Below, piece after piece: positions 47,810 to 55,146 of a stretch of DNA of 64,000 nt. Position 1 is the stretch's first letter. Every line of letters starts with the position of its first letter. This DNA is from DASUPK01 sp963774305 (lineage in GTDB: Bacteria > Actinomycetota > Thermoleophilia > Solirubrobacterales > 70-9): positions 62,001 to 126,000 of the forward strand of contig CAVZEM010000011.1 of NCBI GenBank assembly GCA_963774305.1, in the 5' to 3' direction. Under the pieces are notes generated by a model, which was given only the letters and a program-made list of their open reading frames with translations, had not been told where the DNA came from and made no database searches. The translations under genes and the position numbers were made by a program.

Positions 47810-48248
47810 CGAGGAGCCGCACCCGCGTCGCCTGCAGACGCTCGACGATCACCGGGATGAAGCGACGCATCAGCTCGTAGCCGAGCACCGGGTCCTCATC
47901 GGACTTGCCGCGCAGGCACGCCGCGTCGAAAGCCACCGTGTGGACGTTGCCGGTCGCACGGGCATCGAAGTCCACGCGGAACGGCGGCACCAGCCAGGAC
48001 CAGCCGAGCAGGTCACCGTCGTCGATCGTCTCGATCGTCAGGGCGCCTCGCTCTGGGACGAATACCTCGAGCGCCACGCGGCCGTACCGGATCACGTAGA
48101 AGCTGTCGGCCCTGTCTCCCTCGCGCATCAGGTACTGGCCGTCCTCGAAGGTGGTGTTCCGCGCGCAGCCGGCGATCAGCGCAAGGTGCTCCTCGGACAT
48201 CCCGTTGAACGCGGGCGCCTCCGCGAGCAGCTGCTCAATGGTCTGCAC
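47781..48248 (-). CDS. Cyclic-nucleotide-binding-domain protein inside the hydrogenase operon
   Basis: 155 residues consisting of one cNMP-binding beta roll of the Crp type (FEDGQYLMREGDRADSFYVI, YGRVALEVFVPERG, IDDGDLLGWSWLVPPFRVDF) and a C-terminal helix (FIPVIVERLQATRVRLLDVY), but no helix-turn-helix. It therefore cannot act as a Crp regulator by itself. The usual PFGE...R(S/T)A phosphate cassette is changed to a DLLGWSWL...FDARATG form, as in ligand-divergent members. It overlaps hydB by 14 nt and hydG by up to 29 nt, implying a role in the hydrogenase complex, possibly a regulatory subunit. Confidence 0.85.
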   Translation of the reverse strand: MQTIEQLLAEAPAFNGMSEEHLALIAGCARNTTFEDGQYLMREGDRADSFYVIRYGRVALEVFVPERGALTIETIDDGDLLGWSWLVPPFRVDFDARATGNVHTVAFDAACLRGKSDEDPVLGYELMRRFIPVIVERLQATRVRLLDVYGHVAGG

Positions 48249-49383
48249 TGATCCCCCTCCCCTCGCCCAGGTCGGTGGCGCGGATCGCCGCGGCCTCCTC
48301 GGTGATGTCGATCGCCACCGGACACCAGGTGATGCAGCGCCCGCAGCCGACGCAGCCCGAGGTGCCGAACTGGTCGATCCAGGTGGCCAGCTTGTGGGTC
48401 ATCCACTGCCGGTAGCGGGAGGGCGAGCTGTTGCGGACGCTGCCGCCGTGGATGTAGGAGTGATCGAGGTTGAAGCAGGAGTCCCACTGGCGCACCCGCT
48501 CGGCCTCCTCCCCGGCGAGGTCGCTCATGTCCTCGACCGTGTGGCAGAAGCAGGTCGGGCAGACCAGCGTGCAGTTGCCGCAGGTGAGGCAGCGCTCGGA
48601 GACCTCGTCCCAGCGCGGGTGCTCCATGTTGCGGTAGAGCAGCTCCTTGATCCCGTCGGTGTCGAGCTCGCGGCCCATCTGGGACGCGCACTCCTCCGAG
48701 ACGGCCGTGGCCGCCTCCTCATCGGACTCGGCCGCCTCGTCAGCCCCGATCTCCTTCAGGACCTCCTCGCCACGCTCCGAACCCGCCTCGACCAGGAAGC
48801 GATGGTCGCCCTCGAGCAGCTCGGTTAGCGCCAGGTCGTAGCCGGACTTCGCGCGAGGCCCGGTGTCCATCGAGACGCAGAAGCAGGTGTTGCCGGCCTT
48901 CGAGCAATTGATCGCGACGATGAAGGCGTCGCGGCGGCGGGACTCGTAATCGGCGTCTGTGTAGGAATCGCCGATGAAGACCTTGTCCTGGACGCCGATC
49001 GCGGCCAGGTCGCAGGAGCGGACGCCGAGAAAGGCGTATCGAGGGCGCTCAGCCGCATCGGTCTCGTAGCTCAGCTCGCCGCTCTCGGCCCGGCGCGCCT
49101 TCCAGAGCGTCAGGTTGGGCGGGAACAGGTGGTGCTTCCAGGAGTTGGGGCCGTTGTTGAAGCCGAAGAGCGCCCCATCGTCGCGCTCATGGAGTCGGTA
49201 GGTGCCGCCCTCCTGCTCGTCGGTGATGCCGGCGGGCAAATCGGCTGACGAGGAAATCTCCTCGTAGACGATCGCTCCGTCGCGCACCTTGGGCCCGATC
49301 ACCGTGTAGCCCCGCCCGGCCAGCGCCCCGATCAGATCGTCGAGCGCAGCGCTGCGAATCACAGAGGAGGATGAGGAGCTCAC
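48235..49383 (-). CDS. hydB: Group 3b-like hydrogenase Fe-S (beta) subunit
   Basis: Ferredoxin-type subunit of 382 residues that links HydG to HydD. Two classical 4Fe-4S motifs are CLTCGNCTLVCPTCFC and CVGCGRCITWCPVAID; additional Cys (GVRSCDLAAIGVQDK, NCSKAGNTCFC) match HydB/AnfG-type proteins. Start: GTG giving a Ser-rich leader (SSSSSSVIRS). First structural gene of the operon, 68 bp behind the ArsR-type regulator on the same strand; a CATATT box before the GTG could be its own promoter. Confidence 0.9.
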   Translation of the reverse strand: MSSSSSSVIRSAALDDLIGALAGRGYTVIGPKVRDGAIVYEEISSSADLPAGITDEQEGGTYRLHERDDGALFGFNNGPNSWKHHLFPPNLTLWKARRAESGELSYETDAAERPRYAFLGVRSCDLAAIGVQDKVFIGDSYTDADYESRRRDAFIVAINCSKAGNTCFCVSMDTGPRAKSGYDLALTELLEGDHRFLVEAGSERGEEVLKEIGADEAAESDEEAATAVSEECASQMGRELDTDGIKELLYRNMEHPRWDEVSERCLTCGNCTLVCPTCFCHTVEDMSDLAGEEAERVRQWDSCFNLDHSYIHGGSVRNSSPSRYRQWMTHKLATWIDQFGTSGCVGCGRCITWCPVAIDITEEAAAIRATDLGEGRGISADH

Positions 49384-49451
49384 CTGGGCCCAAGAATATG
49401 CCCAGCCGGGCAACCCTCCAAATGTCGATTTCGGGTAGTCCCGTTCGTCGC

Positions 49452-49763
49452 CTAGGTATGAACGGGATTCGAGCTCAGCACAGCGTCCAGCAGCCCCGGG
49501 AACCGGGCGTCCAGGTCCTCGCGCCTGAGCTCCGTCATCTTCGTCGTCCCCTGACGCTCCTGGCGGATCACGCCGGCCTCTCGCAGGGTCCGGAAGTGAT
49601 GGGTCATCGTCGACTTGCTGATGTCGAACCCGAAGGTGCCGCACGGGCGCGGCTCGGAGTCCTCGTCGAGGCGACGGACGATCTCGAGCCGGTGCGGGTC
49701 GCTCAGCGCGTGCAGAACGGCCGGGAGTTCGAGCTCGCTTCTCTCCGGGTGATGAAGGTCCAT
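49452..49763 (-). CDS. ArsR-family transcriptional repressor
   Basis: 103 residues: ELPAVLHALSDPHRLEIVRR (first helices), the recognition helix SKSTMTHHFRTLREAGVIRQ and the wing ERQGTTKMTELRRE. One Cys (EPRPCGTFG) is present but not the ELCVCDL-type metal site, so a metal ligand is not indicated. The start is supported by TAAGCT 7 nt upstream. Two operator-like dyads separate it from the divergent 56-residue/MFS operon. The hydrogenase operon lies directly downstream on the same strand and might be read from its promoter. Confidence 0.87.
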   Translation of the reverse strand: MDLHHPERSELELPAVLHALSDPHRLEIVRRLDEDSEPRPCGTFGFDISKSTMTHHFRTLREAGVIRQERQGTTKMTELRREDLDARFPGLLDAVLSSNPVHT

Positions 49764-49770
49764 GCCTGTC

Positions 49771-49776
49771 AGCTTA
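49771..49776 (-). promoter_or_regulatory. -10 box of a leaderless promoter for the ArsR-type gene
   Basis: TAAGCT on the minus strand, 7 nt before the ATG. It lies next to the first operator dyad, so repressor binding would block the promoter. Confidence 0.5.
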
Positions 49777-49780
49777 GCTT

Positions 49781-49798
49781 GTACGACGGTCATCGAAC
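49781..49798. promoter_or_regulatory. Imperfect ArsR-type operator copy
   Basis: GTACGAC-GGTC-ATCGAAC, a degenerate copy of the perfect dyad 25 bp away, with the same 7-4-7 spacing. Confidence 0.5.
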
Positions 49799-49805
49799 TT
49801 CTTTG

Positions 49806-49823
49806 GTACGATGTTCATCGTAC
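49806..49823. promoter_or_regulatory. Perfect ArsR-type operator dyad
   Basis: GTACGAT-GTTC-ATCGTAC, a perfect 7-bp inverted repeat. Its right arm overlaps TACTAT (49821-49826), the likely -10 box of the rightward transcript, so repressor bound here and at the copy 25 bp left would shut off both divergent promoters. Confidence 0.6.
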
Positions 49824-49850
49824 TATCGAACAGGCGCGGAGGCAAGTCAA

Positions 49851-50021
49851 ATGCCCGACACACAGAACATCGAAACGAACGGCGCCGCTCCCGAGCAGGA
49901 CCACGACGAGAGTGACATCCACGCCTCATATGACGGGTCGCGCTGGCGCGCGCCCTCGCATAACACCCGGCGCGCGGCGGCCATTGAAGCGGCGTACATT
50001 CTGGAGGCAGTTCGCAAGTGA
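49851..50021 (+). CDS. Small acidic protein upstream of the MFS exporter (56 aa)
   Basis: A 56-residue polar protein (EQDHDESDIHASYDGSRWRA ... RRAAAIEAAYILEAVRK) with CGGAGG before its ATG and a 4-nt GTGA overlap with the MFS gene. No family recognised. It could be a leader peptide for translational coupling or a small partner of the exporter. Confidence 0.6.
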   Translation: MPDTQNIETNGAAPEQDHDESDIHASYDGSRWRAPSHNTRRAAAIEAAYILEAVRK

Positions 50022-51493
50022 ACCCCGTCACCGCAGCGAGGGGGATGGTGAGGCGCAACTCGAACGCACTCCTGCTGGTCGTCTGTCTGGGCCAGTTCAT
50101 GGTGATCCTCGACGTCTCGATCGTGAACGTCGCGCTCCCCTCCATCAAGGACGCCCTGGGCTTCTCGACCAACGGGCTGCAGTGGGTTCTCAACGCGTAC
50201 ACGCTGACCTTCGCCGGCTTCCTCCTGCTCGGCGGGCGCGCGGCTGACCTCTTCGGCCGCCGCCGCATGTTCTACGCCGGCACGCTCCTCTTCTCCGGCG
50301 CGTCTCTGCTCTGCGCCATCGCGCCGAGCGCGGGCGCGCTGGTCGCCGCTCGGGCCATCCAGGGCATCGGCGGTGCGGTCCTCTCCCCCGCCACCCTGGC
50401 GATCATCACCACCTCCTTCGACGAGGGCCCGCCGCGCAACCGGGCGCTCGGAGCCTGGGGCGCCGTCGGCGCGATCGGCGCGACCTCAGGCGTCCTCCTC
50501 GGCGGCATCCTGACCGAGGCCTTCAGCTGGCCAGCGATCTTCGTCATCAACATCCCGATCGGGGTGGCGATTGTCCTGTTCAGCAGCCGGCTCGTGCCGG
50601 AGGGACGCAGCGAGGTCGAGAACCGGCACTTCGACCTTCCCGGCGCCCTCCTGGTCACGCTCGGCATGACCGCCCTCACCTACGGGATCGTCACGACCGA
50701 ACGCCTCGGCTGGGGCTCACTGGGCGTGCTCGGGCCGGTCGTCGCGGGCACAGCCCTGCTGGTGGCGTTCGGCGTCTACGAGCAGAGCCTGACCCGGCAT
50801 CCTGAGCGCGTCGCGCTGATGCCGCTCAGCGTGTTCCGGCTGCGCAACCTGCGGGCCGCCAACCTGGTGATCTTCCTGCTCTACGCCGCGATCTTCGGCT
50901 TCTGGTTCTTCCAGTCCCTGTATATGCAGGGGACCCTCCACTACAGCGCGCTGAAGACCGGCATCGCCTTCGTACCCATGACCGTCGCCGTCGGCACCGG
51001 CGCGACGCTCGCCCCTCGCCTCGCCAAGCTGGTGGGAGCGCGGTGGGTACTGGCCACCGGGATGCTCTTCGCAACCGCGGGCGAGGCGCTGCTCACCAGC
51101 GTCCACCCGGGTGGCAGCTATCTGGCGAACGTGCTCCCCGGCGGGGTGCTCGGTGCCCTGGGCCTCGGCCTCGCCCTGGTGCCGGCGACGATCGTCGCCG
51201 TGCAGGGCGTCCCTCGCGCCGTCAGCGGCCTCGCCTCTGGCGTGCTCAACACCTCCCGCTTCATCGGGGCCGCGCTCGGGCTGGCCGTACTGAGCACGAT
51301 CGCCGCCAACCACACCCACTCCGAGATCGCGTCGGGGACCTCCGCCGCGAAGGCACTCACCGATGGCTTCCAGCTTCAGTTCGGCGTCGGAGCGCTCTTC
51401 TGCCTCGTCGGAGTCGTCGCTGCGGTCGTCCTGCTCCGCCCACAGCGCGAGCACGAGCCCGCAGGGGCTATCGCTGAAGCCGAAGGCGCCTAG
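50018..51493 (+). CDS. DHA2-family MFS drug exporter (EmrB/QacA type)
   Basis: Proton-driven multidrug exporter of 491 residues with 14 predicted membrane helices. The family motifs are CLGQFMVILDVSIVNVALPS in helix 1, GGRAADLFGRRRMF (motif A) and the GGAVLSPATLAII region with the GPLLGGILTEAF-like antiporter motif C (GATSGVLLGGILTEAFSW). The GTG start overlaps the small upstream gene. Control by the divergent ArsR-type repressor is indicated by the operators between them. Substrate unknown. Confidence 0.92.
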   Translation: MNPVTAARGMVRRNSNALLLVVCLGQFMVILDVSIVNVALPSIKDALGFSTNGLQWVLNAYTLTFAGFLLLGGRAADLFGRRRMFYAGTLLFSGASLLCAIAPSAGALVAARAIQGIGGAVLSPATLAIITTSFDEGPPRNRALGAWGAVGAIGATSGVLLGGILTEAFSWPAIFVINIPIGVAIVLFSSRLVPEGRSEVENRHFDLPGALLVTLGMTALTYGIVTTERLGWGSLGVLGPVVAGTALLVAFGVYEQSLTRHPERVALMPLSVFRLRNLRAANLVIFLLYAAIFGFWFFQSLYMQGTLHYSALKTGIAFVPMTVAVGTGATLAPRLAKLVGARWVLATGMLFATAGEALLTSVHPGGSYLANVLPGGVLGALGLGLALVPATIVAVQGVPRAVSGLASGVLNTSRFIGAALGLAVLSTIAANHTHSEIASGTSAAKALTDGFQLQFGVGALFCLVGVVAAVVLLRPQREHEPAGAIAEAEGA

Positions 51494-51508
51494 CGGCGCG
51501 CTGGCTCG

Positions 51509-52044
51509 CTACTTCTTCTTGCACTTCTTGGCGATCTGAGCCGCTCTCGGGTGCTTCTTCTTGCACTTCTTCTTCGTGGTGGTCGTACCGCCAGGGCCGG
51601 ATGCGCGGGACGCCTGCGCCGGTCAGGCTCACGGTGCCGGCGATGCAACCGGCCACGTCGTTACCGATCGTCAGCGTGCCGGTTCGCAACCCGGTCGCCT
51701 GTCGGCTTGAAGGTGACGGTGAGCACACAGGGGGTTGGGGTGAGTGCGCTGAAGCCAGCCCCTGCAGGTGTTGGTCTGGGCGAAATCCCCGGTGACGGAC
51801 GGATTCGTCACGAGGACTCCGGGGACGACGCAGGGCGGAAGCGGGACGACGAACCGTTACGGAGCAGTCGACCGTCACGGCCGTCGCCTGGCGGTGCGCT
51901 CGTCTTGCCAATCTCCGTACTCCCAGGAAAAGCGACGCTGCCGCCGGAGCTAGCGGATGTGTTCGCGCTTGCCAGCGCGGGCGACAGGGCCAGGAGGCCG
52001 GCTGCCAAGGTCGTGAGTCCCGCCAATTGGGCCTTGCGGCGCAT
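51509..52044 (-). pseudogene. Decayed secreted ASH/choice-of-anchor-D-like gene
   Basis: Starts with an intact signal peptide (MRRKAQLAGLTTLAAGLLAL, cleavage after ASA) and SVAFPGSTEIG, then changes frame several times: TVDCSVTVRRP, PCVVPGVLVTNPSVTGDF, TVTFKPTGDRV, TGTLTIGNDVAGCIAG and finally the Lys/Cys-rich tail before TAG are in different frames. Joined, they give a typical ASH-domain surface protein. Shifts lie in runs of G or C, so assembly errors are possible, but at least three would be required. Confidence 0.65.
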
Positions 52045-52171
52045 AAGTTCTTCTCCCTCTAGGTTGTGCCCCCTGGTGCTCTGCGCCAGCCTGTCAGGTT
52101 CCGCTCCCGCCTAGCGTCGATGACTTTGGGTGTCGTCGAGTCTGTCGAGTCCTCTAGATTTCCCGCCCCCA

Positions 52172-53391
52172 ATGCGCTTCTACGAGTTCGAGAGCCGCCG
52201 GATAGTCGAGCGGGCCGGGATCCCGGTCACCGAGTACGGCTTCTGCAAGACCGCCGCGGAGGCCAAGCGAGGCCGCCGAGCGGATCGGCGGGCCCACGGT
52301 GATCAAGATCCCAGGTCCTGACCGGGGGCCGGATGAAGGCGGGCGGCGTCAAGTTCGCCGACACTCCCGAGGAGGCCGCCTCGCACGCCGCCGAGATCCT
52401 CGAGCTCGAGATCAACGGCCACATGCCGGTCGGTGTGCTGGTCGACCCGAAGGCCGAGGTCGAGCAGGAGTACTACGCCGCCGTGCTCTGGGACGGCCGC
52501 GCCAAGGCACCGATGATGCTGTTCAGCGACATGGGCGGGATCGACATCGAGGAGGTCGCCGATCAGCACCCCGACCACGTCGGCCGCGGCCACCTCTCCA
52601 ATCTTCACCCCGTTCCGGACTTCCGCGCCAAGGAGGTCGTCGCCGCTGCCGGAGGCCTGACCGGCCGCGAGCTCACCCGCGCCACCCCGGTGCTCGCCCG
52701 TCTGGCCCAGCTGCAGCGCGACTACGACATGACGCTCGCCGAGATCAATCCTCTCGCGCGCCTCTCCGACGGCTCCTTCGTCGCCCTCGACGCTCACATG
52801 GAGATGGAGGACGAGGCCGTGGGCCGTCACCAGAAGATGCTCAAGGAGATCGGCGTCGAGCTCGAGGAGCCGCGCGAGCTGTACGAGCCCTCCGAGTTCG
52901 AGCGCAACGTCAAGGCGATCGACGAGGCCGACCATCGCGGCGTGATCCAGGGCAAGGACCACGGCTTCACCGGCAACCTCGGCCTGGTGATCGGCGCCGG
53001 CGGCGGCTCGCTCACCCTCACCGACGCGGTCCGCAGCCAGGGCGGCAAGCCCGCCAACTACGCCGAGATCGGCGGCAACCCCTCCGTCGCCAAGTCGTGC
53101 GGTCTGGCCAAGGAGGTTCTGAAGAAGGACGGCGTCGAGAAGATCGCGGTGATGATGTCGATCGTCTCCAACACCCGGGTCGACATCGTCGCCCGCGGCG
53201 TGATCAAGGCCTGCCTCGAACTGGGCAAGGACCCGGCCGAGACCATCACCGTCTTCCGGATCCCGGGTGCCTGGGAGGAGGAGGGCGCGAAGATCCTCAA
53301 TAAGTACGGCGTCGAGTTCCGCGACCGCTCCACCTCGATGTGGGACGCCGCCGGGGAAGCCGTAGAGAAGGTCCAGGGAGCGGCTGCCTGA
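52172..53391 (+). CDS. sucC: SucC-like CoA ligase beta subunit, reading frame broken by two +1 shifts
   Basis: ATP-grasp subunit of a succinyl-CoA-synthetase-type enzyme. The ATG frame gives MRFYEFESRRIVERAGIPVT to TAAEAK; one extra base near 52268 leads to EAAERIGGPTVIK, and a second near 52308 to SQVLTGGRMKAGGVKFADTP, after which the frame is open to the stop (NLGLVIGAGGGSLTLTDAV, AEIGGNPSVAKSC). Corrected length is about 406 residues. Two insertions within 41 bp of an otherwise intact gene suggest a sequencing or assembly error. Substrate (succinate, malate or citrate) is not settled. The stop overlaps the sucD start. Confidence 0.8.
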
Positions 53392-54308
53392 TGTCGATCC
53401 TCCTGAACGAGGACTTCACCTTCATCGTCCAGGGAATCACCGGGCGCGAGGCGGTCAACCTGACCAAGGAGTGCCTCGACTACGGCTCCAAGATCGTCGG
53501 CGGCGTGACGCCCGGCCGCAAGGGCCGCGACGTCCACGGCGTCCCTGTCTTCGACACCGTCGAGCAGGCGGTCGCCGACCACGGCTCCCAGATCGACGGA
53601 TCGGTCGTCACCGTCCCCCCCGCCTTCACCAAGGACGCCGTCTTCGAGGCGATCGAGAACGGCATCAGGCTGATCGTCGTCGTCACCGAGCGCATCCCGC
53701 GCCGCGACGTCGCCCAGATGGTCGAGCTCGCCAACCTGCGCGGAGCGCGGATCATCGGCCCCAACTGCCTCGGGATCATCGCCCCGGGCGTCGGCAAGAT
53801 GGGCGGCATCGGCGGTCCCGCCAAGGATGCCGCCAAGGCCTACGAGCCCGGCTCCATCGGGGTGATGTCACGCTCCGGCGGCATGACCACCGAGATCTCC
53901 TCCACGCTGACCGCGGCGGGCCTCGGCGTCTCCACCGCCGTCTCGATCGGGGGTGACGCGATCATCGGCTCCACCTACGCCGAGCTCATGCCCCTCTTCG
54001 AGGAGGACGAGCAGACGGAGGCGATCGTGATCTACACGGAGCCCGGTGGCCGCATGGAGGCGGAGCTGGTCGACTGGCGTGAGGAGAACGACGCGAAGCT
54101 GCCGATCATCGCCTTCATGGCCGGCAAGTTCATGGACGACGAGGAGATGCAGGGGATGAGCTTCGGCCACGCCGGCACGATCGTCGAGGGCGCCGAGGAC
54201 TCGGCCACCCAGAAGATCGCCCGCCTCGAAGCCGCCGGCATCCCAGTCGTTGAGCGGATCGACGAGATCCCCGACACCGTCAAGGACAGGCTCGGAGCTA
54301 AGGTCTGA
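53391..54308 (+). CDS. sucD: SucD-like CoA ligase alpha subunit
   Basis: CoA-binding subunit of 305 residues. CoA site FIVQGITGREAVNLTKECLD, GGVTPGRKGRDVHGVPVFDT; the phosphohistidine lies in SFGHAGTIVEG. The segment between them (MSRSGGMTTEISSTLTAAGL, EPGGRMEAELVDWREEND, KFMDDEEMQGMSFGHAG) departs from typical SucD, which has RMGHAGAII, and is somewhat nearer to citrate- or malate-activating relatives. Thus succinyl-CoA synthetase is the default but not certain. Start ATG overlaps the sucC stop; its own stop overlaps the ferredoxin start. Confidence 0.87.
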   Translation: MSILLNEDFTFIVQGITGREAVNLTKECLDYGSKIVGGVTPGRKGRDVHGVPVFDTVEQAVADHGSQIDGSVVTVPPAFTKDAVFEAIENGIRLIVVVTERIPRRDVAQMVELANLRGARIIGPNCLGIIAPGVGKMGGIGGPAKDAAKAYEPGSIGVMSRSGGMTTEISSTLTAAGLGVSTAVSIGGDAIIGSTYAELMPLFEEDEQTEAIVIYTEPGGRMEAELVDWREENDAKLPIIAFMAGKFMDDEEMQGMSFGHAGTIVEGAEDSATQKIARLEAAGIPVVERIDEIPDTVKDRLGAKV

Positions 54309-54562
54309 TGCCGGAAACCGAGCATGTGCAGGGTATTTTCATCGACGTCGAGGTCTCCGACGAGGTCGCGAACGACGCCGAGCTGGCAGCCAAGCTCGAG
54401 GAGGTCTGCCCGGTCGACATCTTCGCGAACGAGGATGGGAAGGTCGCGATCGTTCGCGAGAACCTCGACGAGTGCGTCCTCTGCAACCTCTGCGTCGAGG
54501 CCGCGCCGGCCGGCGGGGTGGTGGTCAAGAAGCTGTACGACGGCACCGAGCTGCGGCGGTAG
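54308..54562 (+). CDS. Single-cluster 4Fe-4S ferredoxin-like protein
   Basis: An 84-residue acidic protein. Four Cys could hold one 4Fe-4S cluster: the Cys of EVCPVDIF and the three of CVLCNLC. This is the arrangement of cluster II of bacterial two-cluster ferredoxins (CP upstream of CxxCxxC), with the fourth Cys of the second motif replaced (EAAPAGG), so cluster I is lost. It resembles FixX-like proteins. Overlap with sucD (TGATG) and adjacency to a CoA ligase suggest a shared redox or 2-oxoacid function with the ferredoxin oxidoreductase elsewhere in the window. Confidence 0.78.
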   Translation: MPETEHVQGIFIDVEVSDEVANDAELAAKLEEVCPVDIFANEDGKVAIVRENLDECVLCNLCVEAAPAGGVVVKKLYDGTELRR

Positions 54563-54564
54563 TC

Positions 54565-55125
54565 ATGACGAGCGCCGAGGACCTGGCGCGCACTGACTCC
54601 GAGACGGCTGCGCTCGCGGCGCTTCGGAAGGCGACCGGTGAGAGCGGTGGGTCGATGGAGCGCCACGGGATCCGCGTCTTCCTGATCGCCGATCGCCTGG
54701 CCACCGCGCGTGAGGCGAAGGTCGATCGGGAGGTCCTGCTGATCGCCGGTCTTCTTCATGACGTCGGCCTCTACGACGCCGCCTCCCACGGTGGTGTCTA
54801 CGTCCGCGAGGGAGCCGAGTTCACGGCCGAGCTGCTCCGGAAGCAGGGCTGGGATGAGGACCGGATCCGGCTCTGCTTCGACGCCATCGAACGGCACCAC
54901 GAGCTCCGCAGCCAATGGGATCGCGGCACAGAAGTCGAGCTGATCCGCCGCGCCGACCTGGTCGACATCTCTGACGGTCTGGTCCGCTTCGGTCTCAGCC
55001 GCGAGTGGATTCGCGATCTGTTCAAGGCTGTGTCGCGGGAAGGCACCTATCGCACGATCGGATACGAGGTGGCCCGCGTCCTCCGCCACCGGCCGCTCAC
55101 CTTCCCGCAGATCTTCAGGCGCTAG
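54565..55125 (+). CDS. HD-domain phosphohydrolase-like protein
   Basis: 186 residues with an HD metal-dependent phosphohydrolase domain: the first His in MERHGIRVFLIAD, the HD pair in LIAGLLHDVGLYD, a further His pair in IERHHELRSQWD and the closing Asp in RADLVDISDGL. Members cut nucleotides or other phosphoesters; no substrate is indicated. It starts 2 bp after the ferredoxin gene, closing the sucC-sucD-ferredoxin operon. Confidence 0.82.
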   Translation: MTSAEDLARTDSETAALAALRKATGESGGSMERHGIRVFLIADRLATAREAKVDREVLLIAGLLHDVGLYDAASHGGVYVREGAEFTAELLRKQGWDEDRIRLCFDAIERHHELRSQWDRGTEVELIRRADLVDISDGLVRFGLSREWIRDLFKAVSREGTYRTIGYEVARVLRHRPLTFPQIFRR

Positions 55126-55146
55126 CGACCGGCCTGATTCCGCCGA

